64,000 bases of DNA, taken from assembly GCF_001187535.1 (NCBI RefSeq), contig NZ_LFIO01000074.1, positions 1 through 64,000 of the forward strand, read 5' to 3'. Both the position numbers and the translations under genes were made by a program. Positions 62,576 to 64,000 of the stretch are shown piece after piece. Source of the stretch: Rhizobium ecuadorense (GTDB lineage Bacteria > Pseudomonadota > Alphaproteobacteria > Rhizobiales > Rhizobiaceae). A model generated the notes under the pieces. The model was not told where the DNA came from. It did not search any database and saw only the letters and a program-made list of their open reading frames with translations. The number at the start of each line of letters is the position of its first letter. Positions within the stretch are counted from its first letter, which is position 1.

Positions 62576-62691
62576 GGGCCCGTTGAAGCTCGTCCCTTGG
62601 GAACATGGATGCGGTTCCCCGGGGGAACACAAAACTCGTTTGATCGTTCCAGATTATCGGCCCGTCACGCTCGCACTCCTGAGGACAATCG

Positions 62692-63651
62692 ATGCGTTTG
62701 AAAAGCATGATCTGGAATGGACTGCTCGTTGCCGCTCTTTGTCTTGCGGTCTTTCTTCTCTATCGTATCTTCCAGCAGTATAGCCTCGACCAGATCGTCC
62801 AATCGGTTCGCAGCATACCGCTTTCAAGCTTCTGTACAGCACTTCTCTTTGCTGCGGCATCCTACCTATGCCTTGGCTGTTTCGATCTCCTGGCGATCCG
62901 TTCGCTCGGCAAATCCTTGCCTTATCCCAAAATTGCGTTGGCTTCGTTCATCAGCCTGTCGCTCGGCCACAATATCGGATTTGCCGGACTGAGCAGCGGC
63001 GCCTTCCGCTACCGCTTTTATTCGCGCTGGGGGCTGACGACCGAGGACGTAGCGAAGATCATCCTGTTCTGCGGCGTCACGGTCGGGCTCGGACTGATGA
63101 CGCTCGGTGGTCTTGCGCTGATCGTCAATCCGGGTGATGCCGGACGCCTGCTGCGGCTTGATCCGGACAGTGTGCGCATCTTTGGCTTGCTGGCGCTCAT
63201 CGTGCCGGTCGTCTATGCGGGGCTGGCGTTTTTCATCCGCGGCAAGTTGCGGCTCTGGCGCTGGTCGTTTCAGTTGCCGCGATTTTCGATTGCCGTCGCG
63301 CAGGTCGGGATCGGGACGCTCAACTTCATGCTCGTTTCCGCCTGCCTGCACCAGATGCTCTCGGCCTTCGGCGGCGTCGCCTTCTTCAGGTCGGTGACGG
63401 CCTATGTGCTGGCCAATTCGGCAATTCTCGCAACCCATGTTCCTGGTGGGCTCGGCGTGCTCGAGGCGACCGTCTCCTATGCCGTGCCGAAGGAGGCCTC
63501 GATCGGCGCATTGATCGCGTTCCGCTGCGCCTATTTCTTCATTCCGCTGGCGCTCGGCACGACGCTTCTCGTCATCAGCGAGATCGTCTTCCGAAGATCA
63601 CGCGGGGCGGATGAGGCGGCGAATGAGGGCGCCGAGGCCCAGTCGGTGTAG
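62692..63651 (+). CDS. YbhN-like membrane protein (UPF0104)
   Basis: 319 residues, about eight membrane segments, of the lysylphosphatidylglycerol synthetase transmembrane/UPF0104 family; SLSLGHNIGFAGLSSGAFRYRFYSRWGL and HVPGGLGVLEATV are conserved stretches. GAGGA precedes the ATG. YbhN-type proteins are linked to phospholipid movement. It diverges from the YbhP-like gene and overlaps the cardiolipin-synthase-like gene by 54 bases at the 3' end. Confidence 0.88.
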   Translation: MRLKSMIWNGLLVAALCLAVFLLYRIFQQYSLDQIVQSVRSIPLSSFCTALLFAAASYLCLGCFDLLAIRSLGKSLPYPKIALASFISLSLGHNIGFAGLSSGAFRYRFYSRWGLTTEDVAKIILFCGVTVGLGLMTLGGLALIVNPGDAGRLLRLDPDSVRIFGLLALIVPVVYAGLAFFIRGKLRLWRWSFQLPRFSIAVAQVGIGTLNFMLVSACLHQMLSAFGGVAFFRSVTAYVLANSAILATHVPGGLGVLEATVSYAVPKEASIGALIAFRCAYFFIPLALGTTLLVISEIVFRRSRGADEAANEGAEAQSV

Positions 63652-64000
63652 GGGCAGGAAAGGGCGGGCCGGGTCGAAGAACCCGCTGCCTCTGACCGGT
63701 GAGATGCTGCCGGAAAGCTCGACGGCGAATTCTCTCAGACCCCGAGCGCCATCATTCTGCGCGTCGATTGCTTCGATCACCGAGCCGCTTTGCGCGTAAG
63801 CCGCTGCAAAACTCGCGGTGCTCGTTCCGAGATATTCCGCCAGCAGGCGATTGCGCAGCTCCGCGACCGCGCGACGGTGTTCGTCCGTTGCAGAGTGAAA
63901 TAGTATATCGCATTCCGAATCAAGGCCTTCGGAGCGATTGTTGAGATTGGAGGAGCCGATGCGCAGCAGCTCATCGTCGGCAATCATCAGTTTGGAATGG
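63598..64000 (-). CDS. Phospholipase D/cardiolipin synthase-like, partial
   Basis: C-terminal part (134 codons) of a PLD-family protein whose 5' end is outside the window. The second HKD motif is in frame at the edge: HSKLMIADDELLRIGSSNLNNRS, with His at 63999-63997. Likely a cardiolipin synthase (ClsB-like) given the YbhP- and YbhN-like neighbours. Its 3' end overlaps the YbhN-like gene on the opposite strand. Confidence 0.85.
   Translation of the reverse strand, partial: HSKLMIADDELLRIGSSNLNNRSEGLDSECDILFHSATDEHRRAVAELRNRLLAEYLGTSTASFAAAYAQSGSVIEAIDAQNDGARGLREFAVELSGSISPVRGSGFFDPARPFLPLHRLGLGALIRRLIRPA

Overview
The window is ordinary high-GC alphaproteobacterial DNA. Protein sequences, Mur-like and EcfG-like promoter motifs, and a 48-bp intergenic repeat of a kind common in Rhizobiaceae all point to Rhizobium, close to R. 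leguminosarum/etli. It could be chromosome or a large chromid-like plasmid. I see no rRNA, tRNA, CRISPR array, insertion sequence or phage gene. Almost every base is explained by about 55 protein genes, several in tight operons with 1-8 base overlaps.

Layout. 0-2.2 kb: a small kinase-fold phosphotransferase, an MBL-fold hydrolase and a secreted hypothetical. 2.4-11.1 kb: the GlgE pathway operon glgE - treS/maltokinase fusion - glgB, which makes alpha-glucan from trehalose through maltose-1-phosphate. 11.1-14.6 kb: an aromatic-type aminotransferase and a thiamine-diphosphate enzyme, divergent from an Lrp/AsnC regulator. 14.7-17.5 kb: an iron/siderophore-type ABC importer. 17.6-21.1 kb: a SitABCD manganese importer with Mur-type operators upstream. 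21.4-30 kb: two small stress-type genes behind a near-consensus EcfG promoter, a 1,916-codon soluble poly-HAMP hybrid kinase, and a REC-kinase-REC partner. 30.7-34.3 kb: treZ-malQ. 34.5-37.3 kb: a tiny membrane protein, an exported hypothetical and an EamA exporter.

37.4-51 kb is the most interesting accessory block. It holds a dipeptide-type ABC transporter with a coupled 2-hydroxyacid dehydrogenase, a FadR-type GntR regulator, an IlvD/Edd sugar-acid dehydratase, an enolase-superfamily galactarate/talarate-type dehydratase, an RraA-like protein and a 2-oxoglutarate-semialdehyde-type dehydrogenase. The transporter's binding protein lies about 10 kb from its permeases, and an Ldh_2-family dehydrogenase follows. 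One 14-18 bp operator (ACT-N8-AGT) sits in front of all three main transcription units, which suggests a single GntR regulon for uptake and oxidation of a sugar acid to 2-oxoglutarate.

51-53.2 kb holds small stress-type proteins. 53.2-58.1 kb is a LacI-controlled unit (amino-acid-type binding protein, fused permease-ATPase, FAD oxidoreductase) with three ACCGGT-centred operators. 58.1-61.6 kb carries two small proteins and a chemoreceptor. 61.8-64 kb carries homologues of E. coli ybhP, ybhN and clsB; the last runs off the window.

Gene functions are inferred from motifs and family knowledge read by eye. No database search was possible.
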